Shown here: piece by piece, positions 5,936 to 14,301 of the stretch | Position numbering within the stretch: the first letter of the stretch is position 1 | How the letters are laid out: each line of letters opens with the position of its first letter | The notes under the pieces: generated by a model | What the model saw: the letters and a program-made list of their open reading frames with translations, nothing else | The model's database searches: none | What the model was told of the DNA's origin: nothing | From: an uncultured Eubacterium sp. | GTDB taxonomy: Bacteria > Bacillota > Clostridia > Lachnospirales > Lachnospiraceae | DNA: 42,263 bases | NCBI GenBank assembly: GCA_910584595.1 | Contig: CAJUBQ010000037.1 | Coordinates: 1-42,263, forward strand | Reading direction: 5' to 3' | Program-made: the position numbers and the translations under genes

Positions 5936-7294
5936 ATGGCTGAAAAACCAGAAAACTTATATAGCCCTGGAATGACTCCTAAAGAACTGGCAGAAAAAGT
6001 ATTAGAGGAAAAATATGGAAGAGAACTACCTTCTATTCCTATTGATCCTTTCCAATTGATGCGTGATTATGGGATAATATACCAATTTATGGGATTTAAG
6101 GATTTAGAAGGTATTTATTTAGTGCCAGAAGACGGAGATGATATTGCTGTTGTTGGTATAAATTATAAGAGAAGAATCACAAGGCAAAGATATACAGCAG
6201 CACATGAACTGTGTCATCATTTAAAAGACAGACAAAATGAAGCATGCCCAATAGGATCAAAAAATGGAATAGAGATCTTTGCCGAAAAATTTGCAGCTGA
6301 ATTATTGATGCCCGAAAAAATATTTTATGTAGAAGCAAAAAAATATATGAATCAAGGTAAGGTTTCTATGAATGGCGCTTTACAACTTGCTGAATATTTT
6401 GGAGTAAGTTTTCGTTCATGCGTATTGCGTCTTGCATATACATATAATATTCTCGATGGTGACTATAATAATTTAAATAAAAGAATATCAGATTATAAAC
6501 CAGATAATAAAAAAGCAGAAATTGGAATGGATGTTGAGAATATCTACTTATTAAGACAAGCATTAGATTCCTATGAATTCTTTTTCAATATAGATGAAAA
6601 CATCGTATGGTACAAATTCAAAAATGATTTCATTTATAATGAAAATCGAATGGAAGGCTTAATGTTAGACAGAGATGAAGTCGCTGAAATTGTTACGGAT
6701 TTGCGAATAAATCTCCAGGAAAGCGCTTATTGTAAAGAAACATATGAAGATATCATTCAAGTTGCCGGACATGCTGATCTATACGATTATATAATGACAA
6801 CAACTGATAATTTAAGCATTTACAAATTGCTGGATTTAAATAGAAAACTATTTCAATTTGCTCCATTTCCAGAAGAATCCGGAAAAACCAGGACAGATAA
6901 TAATCTGGTATTAGGATCAAAATTTGAAACCGTTAATTGTAAAGACGTTGCTGCAGAATTGGTTAAACTTCAAAAACCAGTAGAAAAACTTGTGGAACAT
7001 GCAGATTCATTATCTATCAGCGAATATGTATTACAATGTTTGAAAATTCATCATCGAATTACTAAGATTCATCCATTTAGAGATGGAAATGGACGGTGTT
7101 CCAGAGCTTTACTTAATTGGATGCTAAAATTAAAAGGATTACCACCAATATATTTTAAAGTCACAGATAAAGAATCCTATTACAAAGCATTACAACTGGC
7201 AGATGTTACAAAAGAATACAAAGAGTTACTGAGAGTTACTATAAGGGAACTTTTCAGAACAATTATTACAATACAATCAAATAAATATCATTAA
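5936..7294 (+). CDS. ImmA/IrrE (M78) metalloprotease fused to a Fic domain
   Basis: The 452-residue protein has two recognisable enzymatic parts. Residues about 15-170 form an M78 (ImmA/IrrE) peptidase with the zinc motif HELCH (90-94) and the family stretch EKFAAELLMP (117-126). Residues about 215-445 form a Fic domain with the full active motif HPFRDGNGR (379-387), the sequence of enzymes that transfer AMP or a similar group to proteins. ENRMEG (236-241) resembles the inhibitory (S/T)xxxE(G/N) motif with E240-G241 kept, but the Ser/Thr position is Glu. ATG 5936 directly follows the XRE stop and is preceded by AAGGAG. Base composition is more AT-rich than the neighbours, suggesting transfer. 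A sensor/protease-controlled toxin or anti-phage effector is plausible but unproven. Confidence 0.85.
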   Translation: MAEKPENLYSPGMTPKELAEKVLEEKYGRELPSIPIDPFQLMRDYGIIYQFMGFKDLEGIYLVPEDGDDIAVVGINYKRRITRQRYTAAHELCHHLKDRQNEACPIGSKNGIEIFAEKFAAELLMPEKIFYVEAKKYMNQGKVSMNGALQLAEYFGVSFRSCVLRLAYTYNILDGDYNNLNKRISDYKPDNKKAEIGMDVENIYLLRQALDSYEFFFNIDENIVWYKFKNDFIYNENRMEGLMLDRDEVAEIVTDLRINLQESAYCKETYEDIIQVAGHADLYDYIMTTTDNLSIYKLLDLNRKLFQFAPFPEESGKTRTDNNLVLGSKFETVNCKDVAAELVKLQKPVEKLVEHADSLSISEYVLQCLKIHHRITKIHPFRDGNGRCSRALLNWMLKLKGLPPIYFKVTDKESYYKALQLADVTKEYKELLRVTIRELFRTIITIQSNKYH

Positions 7295-7324
7295 TTCATA
7301 TCAAAAAAATAAACAGGAGAAAAT

Positions 7325-7774
7325 ATGAAACTTGTAATACAAAGAGTGTCAAAAGCGTCCGTAACGGTTGACAATCAAATGATTGGCAGTATCGGCAAAG
7401 GTTTTTTAGCGCTGATTGGCGTTTGTGATTCGGATACAAAAGAAACTGCAGATAAAATGATCCGTAAAATGCTGGGACTTCGTATTTTTGAAGATTCGGC
7501 TGGAAAAACGAATTTGTCTCTGGATGCTGTAAATGGCGAACTTTTATTAGTATCCCAATTTACATTGTATGCAGACTGCCGCAAAGGAAACCGGCCGTCT
7601 TTTATAAGAGCGGGCGCACCGCAGCTGGCAAATGAATTGTATGAGTATATGATTCAAAAATGCCGTGAACAAAATATTCGTGTAGCTACCGGAGAATTTG
7701 GCGCCGATATGCAGGTGCAGTTAGTAAATGACGGGCCGTTTACGATTATTTTGGACTCTGACGAATTAGCATGA
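7325..7774 (+). CDS. dtd: D-aminoacyl-tRNA deacylase
   Basis: Dtd removes D-amino acids wrongly attached to tRNAs. The protein has the normal length (149 residues) and both hallmark motifs: SQFTLYADCRKGNRPSF in the middle and NDGPFT near the C-terminus (the Gly-cis-Pro motif). The start has AGGAG 6 bases upstream. It lies 30 bp after the ImmA-Fic gene on the same strand, so some read-through is possible, but it is a housekeeping gene with no evident link to that operon. Confidence 0.95.
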   Translation: MKLVIQRVSKASVTVDNQMIGSIGKGFLALIGVCDSDTKETADKMIRKMLGLRIFEDSAGKTNLSLDAVNGELLLVSQFTLYADCRKGNRPSFIRAGAPQLANELYEYMIQKCREQNIRVATGEFGADMQVQLVNDGPFTIILDSDELA

Positions 7775-7786
7775 ATACGCAAAAGG

Positions 7787-7828
7787 CCCCAACTATTCGT
7801 AAAAGTGTCCTTTTACGAATAGTTGGGG
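7787..7828. terminator. Perfect 18-bp hairpin between convergent genes
   Basis: The arms 7787-7804 and 7811-7828 pair without mismatch around a 6-nt loop. For the leftward transcript of the cytidylate kinase-like gene the stem is followed by CCTTTTG. For dtd the following bases are not T-rich. It probably terminates the leftward transcript and may protect the 3' end of dtd mRNA. Confidence 0.7.
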
Positions 7829-7875
7829 ATCAGGAGTCCATGATTCCCATACCTGCTCTACAGGTTTTTCACGCA

Positions 7876-8499
7876 TTAATAATTCAAAATCTCTTTATAA
7901 CGAAGAATCATATCTACACAGCCATCTACGCCAAGCTTTGCGGAATTTAGTGTCAGGTCGTAAGATTTGGAGCTTCCCCATTTTTTATTTGAATAATAGT
8001 TATAATAACTGGAACGTTGTTTGTCTTTTTTCGTAATCATATCTTTGGCTTTAGATTCATTAATATGGAATTCATCCATTGCATTTTTAATTCTAAATTC
8101 CAAATCCGCATGAATAAACGTATTGATCGTATGTGGAAAATCATTTAAGGCGTAATCTGCACAGCGTCCAACAATAATACAAGATTCTTCCTGCGCTAAT
8201 TTTTTTATGGTATCAAACTGTGCTAAAAAAATCTTATGATTCAGTGGCATATCTAAAAATGGCGCTGCCGAATAACCTGTTGCTGAATACGTATCCATAA
8301 CGAGGGAATACAAAAAGCTGCTTGTAGGTTTTTCATCCTGGGAATGAAAAATTTCTTCACATAAGCCGCTTTCTTTTGCTGCTCTGCTTAATAATTCTTT
8401 ATCGTAACATTTAATACCGAGTTTTTCGCTTAATTTTAGTCCGACATTTTTTCCCAGACTTTCAAATTCACGTCCGATTGTAATTACAAAATTGCTCAT
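7876..8499 (-). CDS. Cytidylate kinase-like family protein
   Basis: This 207-residue protein belongs to the cytidylate kinase-like P-loop group found widely in Clostridia. It opens with ITIGREFESLGKNVG, a variant nucleotide-binding loop in place of a standard Walker A, followed by YDKELL and later IIVGRCADYAL. The C-terminal DKQRSSYYNYYSNKKW is the lid-like region of the family. True cytidylate kinase (Cmk) has a different P-loop, so the substrate is uncertain. I chose ATG 8499, preceded by GGAAGGAG; the frame extends eight codons further. It is a single-gene unit with its own promoter and a strong hairpin 48 bp downstream. Confidence 0.82.
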   Translation of the reverse strand: MSNFVITIGREFESLGKNVGLKLSEKLGIKCYDKELLSRAAKESGLCEEIFHSQDEKPTSSFLYSLVMDTYSATGYSAAPFLDMPLNHKIFLAQFDTIKKLAQEESCIIVGRCADYALNDFPHTINTFIHADLEFRIKNAMDEFHINESKAKDMITKKDKQRSSYYNYYSNKKWGSSKSYDLTLNSAKLGVDGCVDMILRYKEILNY

Positions 8500-8554
8500 A
8501 TTTACGCTCCTTCCTGCATACACAAGGTTGCCGTTAAAAATTTTAGATAATCCT

Positions 8555-8583
8555 ATTATAATTCATTTTGTGCATTATGTACA
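8555..8583 (-). promoter_or_regulatory. Promoter of the cytidylate kinase-like gene
   Basis: On the minus strand TGTACA (8583-8578), a 17-bp spacer and TATAAT (8560-8555) lie about 55 bp upstream of the start codon. The -35 box is weak and the -10 box is consensus. Confidence 0.55.
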
Positions 8584-8622
8584 GAAAAACTTTTAGCCAT
8601 TATATCTTTTTGTATAATACTA

Positions 8623-8688
8623 TGCACCAGTTCCGTGTATTATTTGAACCGGTGCAATACTGTCTGGTGCAATGCTATCTGGTACAAT
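8623..8688 (-). terminator. Hairpin and 15-bp repeats downstream of the RluA-family gene
   Basis: TGCACCAGTTC (8623-8633) pairs with GAACCGGTGCA (8646-8656) with one mismatch. Between it and the upstream stop codon lie two 15-bp direct repeats (8659-8673 and 8674-8688, 12 of 15 identical) that copy the GGTGCAAT end of the stem. It may end the leftward ylm/sepF transcript, although the T tract is poor. Confidence 0.45.
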
Positions 8689-8689
8689 A

Positions 8690-9700
8690 TTATAGAGAAG
8701 CTTTTTTTTCCGTCAGCAATTCCTGAAAATAGTCTGGGAGCGGAGCTGAAAATTCAACATAGGAATCTGTCCGTGGATGAATAAAACCGAGTGTCATTGC
8801 ATGAAGGCATTGTCCCTGCAGACGAAAGCGGCACTTTGCAGGACCATATAATGGGTCTGCCAAAAGCGGATGGCCGATACTCGCCATATGAACCCGAATC
8901 TGATGTGTTCTTCCGGTTTCTAATTCAAATTCTAAATAGGAATGGTTACGAAAGCGTTCCAAAACACGGTAATGCGTAACAGCTGATCGTCCATTTTGCA
9001 CGTCACATGCCATTTTCAGGCGGTTTTTAGGATCTCTTCCGATTGCAGCACAGATCGTGCCGGTATCTTCTTTTACAAGTCCGGATACAATCCCGCGGTA
9101 ACGTCTTGTTACAGAATGTGCTTTCATCTGTTCCGCAAGCTTGTTATGTGCCGCATCATTTTTACAGATAACCAGTGAACCGGTGGTGTCTTTATCAATG
9201 CGATGAACAATACCCGGACGAATTTCTCCATTGATGCCGGACAAATGATTTTGGCAGTGATACATAATTGCATTGACAAGCGTTCCGGTATAATGCCCGG
9301 GAGCGGGATGTACGACCATATCTTTTGGTTTGTTCACGATCAGGATATCTTCATCTTCGTATAGGATATTAAGGGGAATATTTTCTGCCTGAATGTTTAC
9401 TTGTATAGCCCGAGGCACCCGGACAGTTACAAGCTCACCTTCTTTTACCTGGTAACTTGGTTTTCGTATACAGCCAGAAATTTGGACCTGACCGGATTTG
9501 ATTATCTTTTGAAAAAATGCTCTGGATAAGTCCGGATAAATCATAGCCAGAAATTTGTCAAGTCTTATTCCATCAAACTCCGCATAAACTTCAAAAGTCT
9601 GTGAAATGCCATTTGAAAGAGCATTCCCTTGTAACATGCCATTTTCTTGTTGTTCCATATCCATACTACTCTGTTTTCTTTCACTTAGTTTTGCACTCAT
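8690..9700 (-). CDS. ylyB: RluA/RluD-family 23S rRNA pseudouridine synthase
   Basis: The 336-residue protein converts specific uridines to pseudouridine, probably in 23S rRNA. An N-terminal S4 RNA-binding domain (about 44-95) is followed by the catalytic domain with HRIDKDTTG at 166-174, where D169 is the catalytic aspartate. The first ~35 residues are polar and unlike the family; starts at codons 13 or 22 are possible. The ATG overlaps the lspA stop as ATGA, which favours the full-length start and translational coupling. The lspA-RluA order matches Bacillus lspA-ylyB. Confidence 0.9.
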   Translation of the reverse strand: MSAKLSERKQSSMDMEQQENGMLQGNALSNGISQTFEVYAEFDGIRLDKFLAMIYPDLSRAFFQKIIKSGQVQISGCIRKPSYQVKEGELVTVRVPRAIQVNIQAENIPLNILYEDEDILIVNKPKDMVVHPAPGHYTGTLVNAIMYHCQNHLSGINGEIRPGIVHRIDKDTTGSLVICKNDAAHNKLAEQMKAHSVTRRYRGIVSGLVKEDTGTICAAIGRDPKNRLKMACDVQNGRSAVTHYRVLERFRNHSYLEFELETGRTHQIRVHMASIGHPLLADPLYGPAKCRFRLQGQCLHAMTLGFIHPRTDSYVEFSAPLPDYFQELLTEKKASL

Positions 9701-10233
9701 TTTTTATTCCCGATTCGTTTCAACTTTTGAAAAATATGGATTTGTTCAAAATCTTCTTCCTTATAATAAAATAAAATCAATACAATGAGCAGAAATGTTG
9801 AAACAGTGACATAAATATCTGCTACATTAAAAATAGGAAAATCGATCAGAGAAAAATAAAAAAAATCGATCACATATCCATATGCAATCCTGTCTATAGC
9901 ATTTCCAACTGCTCCGGACAAAAACAGCGTTGCGATCACACGCAGATACCAAAAATGTCTGGTAAGAGGGATTTTATAGTATACATAAGGAATAAAAAAC
10001 AGCATGAGCACTGCCATCATTACAAATAAAGTTCTCTGACCCTGCATAAATCCAAAAGCCGAACCTCTGTTTTCCAAATATTGCAGCTCAAAGACACCCG
10101 AAATGATTGAAAAAGCATTTTCTCCTTTCAGCATACGTTGCGCAAATTGTTTTGTCAGTTGATCCAACAGGATAAGCAGAATGGCGCTAACACCAAAACA
10201 CAGCATACTAGTTTTTTTTGATTTTGCTTCCAT
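9697..10233 (-). CDS. lspA: Lipoprotein signal peptidase (signal peptidase II)
   Basis: LspA cleaves the signal peptides of lipid-modified prolipoproteins in the membrane. The 178-residue protein has four hydrophobic segments and the two catalytic aspartates in their usual setting: D114 in GNAIDR and D139 in FNVADIYV. ENRGSAFG (54-61) is the conserved NxGxAFG-type motif. GGAGGG precedes the start. The stop overlaps the start of the RluA-family gene. One likely substrate, a D,D-carboxypeptidase with a lipobox, is encoded at 14861-15901. Confidence 0.95.
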   Translation of the reverse strand: MEAKSKKTSMLCFGVSAILLILLDQLTKQFAQRMLKGENAFSIISGVFELQYLENRGSAFGFMQGQRTLFVMMAVLMLFFIPYVYYKIPLTRHFWYLRVIATLFLSGAVGNAIDRIAYGYVIDFFYFSLIDFPIFNVADIYVTVSTFLLIVLILFYYKEEDFEQIHIFQKLKRIGNKK

Positions 10234-10269
10234 CTGTTGTCCCTCCGTTTTGAAGTCATACTATTTTTC

Positions 10270-11022
10270 TCACGAATATATTTTATAACGATACCGAATT
10301 CTGCCTTTTTTTGTTACATAATCTGTCGTTTCAATTTGAAATTTTCCAACATGGCGCACAGATAAAATATCTCCATGTTGACAGTGATAAGTATTTTGCT
10401 GCATTTTTTTTGCATTTATGAAGGCGTTTCCCTCAGAAATTATTTTTTGTGCAGCTGATCTTGGCAATTTACAGATATCAGCGATGATTGTGTCTAATCT
10501 GAGCGAAGAAACGATTCCTTCCTTTTCCACAAACTTAGGCTGATAATCAAAATCTGCTGTCTGCATCCGTTTAACCGTTACGTTTGTATGACGGATTTTG
10601 CTGCATTGCTCGATCACATAGTCTGAAACAGAGCTGATACAAAATACTGCGATAGAATGATCCGGAAAAAGGATATCGCCCAGCATTTCCCGCTTGATGC
10701 CGAGATTCAGCAAGGCGCCTAATACATCCCGATGTGTCAGTGATTCAGCAAATTTAGAATGTGTTGGCGTCAGACTAAGCGTATCTATCGGATATTCCCA
10801 TACATAATAAAGAGCATCAGGGATAAAAGCAACCAACTGACGCTCTGCAAAATCATAACCACCAAAAACCTGAAAAGAACTATATAGCTCTTTGCTTATC
10901 TGGTGAAAAATATTTAACTCGTTTAAATTTAAAAAATTACTAAAGGTTACGATATTTTTGTCTTCTGCCCGTTTTGACAAATCTATAAAACGCTTTTTTA
11001 AATATTCTTCTTCCTGATCCAT
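10270..11022 (-). CDS. ylmH: YlmH-family S4 RNA-binding protein
   Basis: YlmH binds RNA through a C-terminal S4 domain, and in Bacillus has been linked to ribosome quality control. The 250-residue protein ends with an S4 domain (about residues 178-240: SSLRLDTIIADICKLPRSAA, then INAKKMQQN). The N-terminal two thirds match the YlmH arrangement. It sits 14 bp after sepF with its own AGGAAGGA site, in the yggS-sepF-ylmH order typical of Firmicutes division clusters. Confidence 0.9.
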   Translation of the reverse strand: MDQEEEYLKKRFIDLSKRAEDKNIVTFSNFLNLNELNIFHQISKELYSSFQVFGGYDFAERQLVAFIPDALYYVWEYPIDTLSLTPTHSKFAESLTHRDVLGALLNLGIKREMLGDILFPDHSIAVFCISSVSDYVIEQCSKIRHTNVTVKRMQTADFDYQPKFVEKEGIVSSLRLDTIIADICKLPRSAAQKIISEGNAFINAKKMQQNTYHCQHGDILSVRHVGKFQIETTDYVTKKGRIRYRYKIYS

Positions 11023-11036
11023 ATTGCTGTTCCTTC

Positions 11037-11597
11037 CTAAAAATCCATACGGATCGACGTCTGATCGTAGGAATCAATTAAACTTTGAAAATCACCGGAG
11101 ATCTCTACATTTGCAGGAGTAATAATAAATATGTAATTGGATATTTTTTGCAGATTACCACTGATTGCAAAGCAGGAGCCGGATGAAAAATCAATAATCC
11201 GCTGTGCAATATCGACATCCAATCCTTCTACATTTAAAATAACCGGACGGTTCATCAAAAGCGTTTCTGTAATTTCTCTGGCATCCTCAAAGGATGTTGG
11301 CTTAATGACACATACTTCCAGTCCTGAGGCGGTTGTTTTTTTAGAGGAAGGACGCATCGGTGTAACTTTATTACCGGACTTTGCATTTGTACGTTCTCTG
11401 TTGCGATTAATATCAATCGGCTGATTCGCGCTGCCGGAATTTTTATAACTCGAATCTTCCGGCTCTTTTGACTGGCTCCGGCGGCGTTTTGGCGCAGCCT
11501 CCTCTTCCTCTTCGTCATCATAATAATCATCATAGTAATCTTCATCATCATCCGGATTCATATGCATTACATTTAAAAGGGAATCTACTAAACTCAT
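11037..11597 (-). CDS. sepF: Cell division protein SepF
   Basis: SepF bundles FtsZ and tethers it to the membrane at the division site. The 186-residue protein starts with an amphipathic helix (MSLVDSLLNVMHM) for membrane binding, then an acidic tract rich in Asp, Glu and Tyr, then a basic disordered linker. The globular domain follows from about residue 93 (VCVIKPTSFEDAREITETL) and ends in ISNYIFIITPANVEI. It lies between yggS and ylmH with short gaps and a GGAGAGG binding site. Confidence 0.95.
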   Translation of the reverse strand: MSLVDSLLNVMHMNPDDDEDYYDDYYDDEEEEEAAPKRRRSQSKEPEDSSYKNSGSANQPIDINRNRERTNAKSGNKVTPMRPSSKKTTASGLEVCVIKPTSFEDAREITETLLMNRPVILNVEGLDVDIAQRIIDFSSGSCFAISGNLQKISNYIFIITPANVEISGDFQSLIDSYDQTSIRMDF

Positions 11598-11614
11598 ATA
11601 CCTCTCCTATCTTT

Positions 11615-12322
11615 TTATTGAAATGAAGCAGGATGACCATAATCCCGTTCGCCGAAAATACCGGTTCCAACACGTACCATCGTAGAACCTTCTTCAATTG
11701 CGACAGCAAAATCACCGGTCATACCGATGGAAAGTGCATGCATGTTTATATTATCTATGTTTTTCCGCTGAATGTCAACAGCTAATTTTTTTAATTGCTG
11801 AAAATATTTGCGGTTATCCTCCGCGTCTTCTACATATGGAGCAACTGCCATCAGCCCTTCTACTCTTACGCTGTCTAAATGTGCGATCTCTTCTGCCAGA
11901 AGTATCGCATCTTCTCTGGAAACACCGAATTTCGTCTGCTCGTCCGCAATATTAATCTCGAGCAGAATTGGCATTACAAGCTTGTGCTTTTTTGCCTGGA
12001 TATTGATTTCTTCCGCCAGACGATAAGAATCTACCGAATGAATCATACATACTTTGTCAATAATATACTTCACTTTGTTCCGCTGCAAATGCCCGATCAT
12101 ATGCCATCGAATATCTGACGGCAGCCTGTCATATTTTTCGCAGATCTCCTGTACTTTGTTTTCGCCAAAATCACGTATGCCTGCATCATAGGCTTCTTTT
12201 AACAGTTCAACAGGTTTTGTCTTGCTGACTGCAATCAGCGTTACCTCAGAACGCTTTCTTGCGCTTTTTAAACATGCTTCCTGTACTGCATTTTCAACAT
12301 TTGACAAATTTTCTTTTAACAT
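11615..12322 (-). CDS. yggS: YggS-family pyridoxal phosphate homeostasis protein
   Basis: These PLP-binding TIM-barrel proteins keep vitamin B6 and amino acid pools balanced and have no known enzymatic turnover. The PLP lysine is K34 in AVSKTKP. DFGENKVQE, WHMIGHLQRNK and SIGMTGDF are conserved landmarks. Length (235) is typical. The gene starts the conserved sepF-ylmH-lspA series and lies 30 bp after the HlyD-like gene. Confidence 0.94.
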   Translation of the reverse strand: MLKENLSNVENAVQEACLKSARKRSEVTLIAVSKTKPVELLKEAYDAGIRDFGENKVQEICEKYDRLPSDIRWHMIGHLQRNKVKYIIDKVCMIHSVDSYRLAEEINIQAKKHKLVMPILLEINIADEQTKFGVSREDAILLAEEIAHLDSVRVEGLMAVAPYVEDAEDNRKYFQQLKKLAVDIQRKNIDNINMHALSIGMTGDFAVAIEEGSTMVRVGTGIFGERDYGHPASFQ

Positions 12323-12352
12323 TTTGATACTCCTGTTCCGTAATTTGAAATA

Positions 12353-13804
12353 TTAGTTTGTTGTTATCATTTGTCCATCCACAATGGCATTTCCATCCAG
12401 TGCGATGTGATCATACTGCATGATTCCATAAGTAGTTCCTGCCTCTACAATGGTGTAATTATCATTGCTGAAAAGCACATCGATCTGTTTAAATACCGCA
12501 TATCCTCTGTTAATATTATATACGCCTTTCAGCTTTGCCGTATTTGCAATCTCATATCGATCGGTAGAATTTACTCTGGCGATCCTGTCACCCCTTTTTA
12601 TTTTTTCATTTGATATATAAGCGGTCCAATTTTCTTCATTTGTATCCTCATTGCCGTTTTCATCTTTATTTTTGTCTACATAATATGCCGTTACAGGAAT
12701 AAACTCCGCTTCTGCATAAGTTTCATTTTCTTTGCGGTGTTCCACCAAAAGACCGGTCTGACCGGACGTTCCGCTTCCGGAGGTCAGATACGCATATGGT
12801 ACAAGTTCAAAGGTCTTTGCCGTTATTGCACTGTTTGGTATTTTTAATCCTGTTTGACGATCCAGCAAAATGTTAATATCTACATATCGCTCGTTCGCAT
12901 AGCGGATCATACTGTTATGCAGGCTTAAAATCAGATAGTCACTTCCATTTTTCCGTTCTATCGTATAATTTGCCCATGCGGTTGTCTGGTCTTCTTTAAA
13001 GCGGATCTGCGTAACTTCACCGCCTTGCAGTTCATTTTTCATTGCTGCATCGAGCCGGATAATAATCTGCCAGTTTTCATCTGTAATCAATTTATAGATA
13101 GGCTGTCCGCTTTGTACATTTCCTTCTGTCTTTAAGCTTGTCTTTTTATGTGAAGACTCGTCAAATAAGTCGTCAGTCAAATCATTTACAGTCAGCTGCT
13201 CCATTCCATCTGTATAATAAGCTACAATTCCCGGTTCCTGTGCACGATACAGATGAAACGTCTGATTGTCTCTGGCAAATTCGGTATATTCGGAAATCTC
13301 ATTGAGTGCGCCAAGGTTTAACGCTTCCATCAGCTGGCCGCTTAAATCTTCTTTAAAATTATATGTTGTATAATAAGCGCTGTCCTGATACCCTTTTGCA
13401 TAGTCTCTAATAGAACTATGGATATCACGCATACTGTCTTTGGTCAAAACCGCATTCGACGCAACTTGCTCATTTAAACGCTCAGACACATTTCCATTTT
13501 CGTCTATGGAGCACAAGAGCGTTCCATTTGAGGCTTTTGTATTATCTTTCAAATAATAATCCAGCCTTCCGCTTTGAGCAGCATTTACGACAATTTCTTT
13601 CCGTAAAATCAGGCCGGTATAAGAAGTGTTGACCTCTATCGTACCTGTTTCTACTTCATAGCTTTTGATATGTACGGCAGTAAGATAACTGTAAATATTA
13701 TAAACCATATAAAATGCTATAAATAGAAATACGATCATTCCGATATTCAGATGTATTCCTCGTGGAAATCTAACAATGTTTCTTCTTTTTTTTCTACCTG
13801 CCAA
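12353..13804 (-). CDS. HlyD-like membrane-anchored protein of the sepF cluster
   Basis: The 483-residue protein has one N-terminal membrane helix (about residues 20-41) after a very basic start (AGRKKRRNIVRFPRG). A long extracytoplasmic part with beta-rich segments resembles HlyD/membrane-fusion proteins: VETGTIEVNTSYTGLILRKE, and further on SGQPIYKLITDENW. It lacks the long coiled coil of classical efflux adaptors and no transporter genes are adjacent. Families of this type recur next to yggS-sepF in Clostridia, which suggests a role in the envelope or division. The start is a TTG (13804) with only a weak AGGTTG site; no ATG occurs before the membrane helix. Function unknown. Confidence 0.75.
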   Translation of the reverse strand: MAGRKKRRNIVRFPRGIHLNIGMIVFLFIAFYMVYNIYSYLTAVHIKSYEVETGTIEVNTSYTGLILRKEIVVNAAQSGRLDYYLKDNTKASNGTLLCSIDENGNVSERLNEQVASNAVLTKDSMRDIHSSIRDYAKGYQDSAYYTTYNFKEDLSGQLMEALNLGALNEISEYTEFARDNQTFHLYRAQEPGIVAYYTDGMEQLTVNDLTDDLFDESSHKKTSLKTEGNVQSGQPIYKLITDENWQIIIRLDAAMKNELQGGEVTQIRFKEDQTTAWANYTIERKNGSDYLILSLHNSMIRYANERYVDINILLDRQTGLKIPNSAITAKTFELVPYAYLTSGSGTSGQTGLLVEHRKENETYAEAEFIPVTAYYVDKNKDENGNEDTNEENWTAYISNEKIKRGDRIARVNSTDRYEIANTAKLKGVYNINRGYAVFKQIDVLFSNDNYTIVEAGTTYGIMQYDHIALDGNAIVDGQMITTN

Positions 13805-13921
13805 TCGCTTTCAACCTGTTCTTTCTAAACGTTTCATTTTTTAAGATGTAACAATCATTCCAAAATTTTCATGCATGAATCCTGAAAGGTTGTCCATACT
13901 ATGAAAAAGGAGGTAACTGTT

Positions 13922-14134
13922 ATGAATTCTAAATTTTTAGATTATACGCTTCTGACTCTTGTTATTATCGGAGCAATTAACTGGGGACTCATTGGATTTT
14001 TCAGGTTCGACCTGGTAGCATTTCTTTTTGGAAATATGTCCTGGCTATCAAGGATCGTATATGCATTCGTAGGAATCGGAGGATTATATCTGCTTAGCGT
14101 ATATGGACGAATTCGTTCGATGGATCAGGCATAA
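13922..14134 (+). CDS. DUF378 small membrane protein
   Basis: This 70-residue protein has two predicted membrane segments (about residues 7-27 and 43-62) and the DUF378 pattern LLTLVIIGAINWGLIG near the start. DUF378 proteins (Bacillus YuzA type) have no known function. ATG 13922 is preceded by AAAGGAGG at good spacing; an upstream in-frame ATG overlaps that site. It stands alone on the plus strand, divergent from the HlyD-like gene. Confidence 0.8.
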   Translation: MNSKFLDYTLLTLVIIGAINWGLIGFFRFDLVAFLFGNMSWLSRIVYAFVGIGGLYLLSVYGRIRSMDQA

Positions 14135-14210
14135 TCAGCGTTCCTAATCAGATGCAAAGGCAACAGTCCGGATGTCATAATTGTTACATGCAAAGTCCGT
14201 ACTGTAATAG

Positions 14211-14279
14211 AATCCAGCCCATTTCAGCTTGCTTTCAGCAGACAGCGTCTGACTGAAAGAAGATGCAGCGGGCTGGATT
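14211..14279. terminator. Bidirectional terminator between DUF378 and the P-loop gene
   Basis: AATCCAGCCC (14211-14220) pairs with GGGCTGGATT (14270-14279), and CTTTCAG/CTGAAAG (14232-14238 with 14253-14259) forms an inner stem. On the plus strand it is followed by TCTTC. It lies between two converging genes, so it can serve both. Confidence 0.65.
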
Positions 14280-14301
14280 TCTTCATGTGTCTTCCACGTA
14301 A

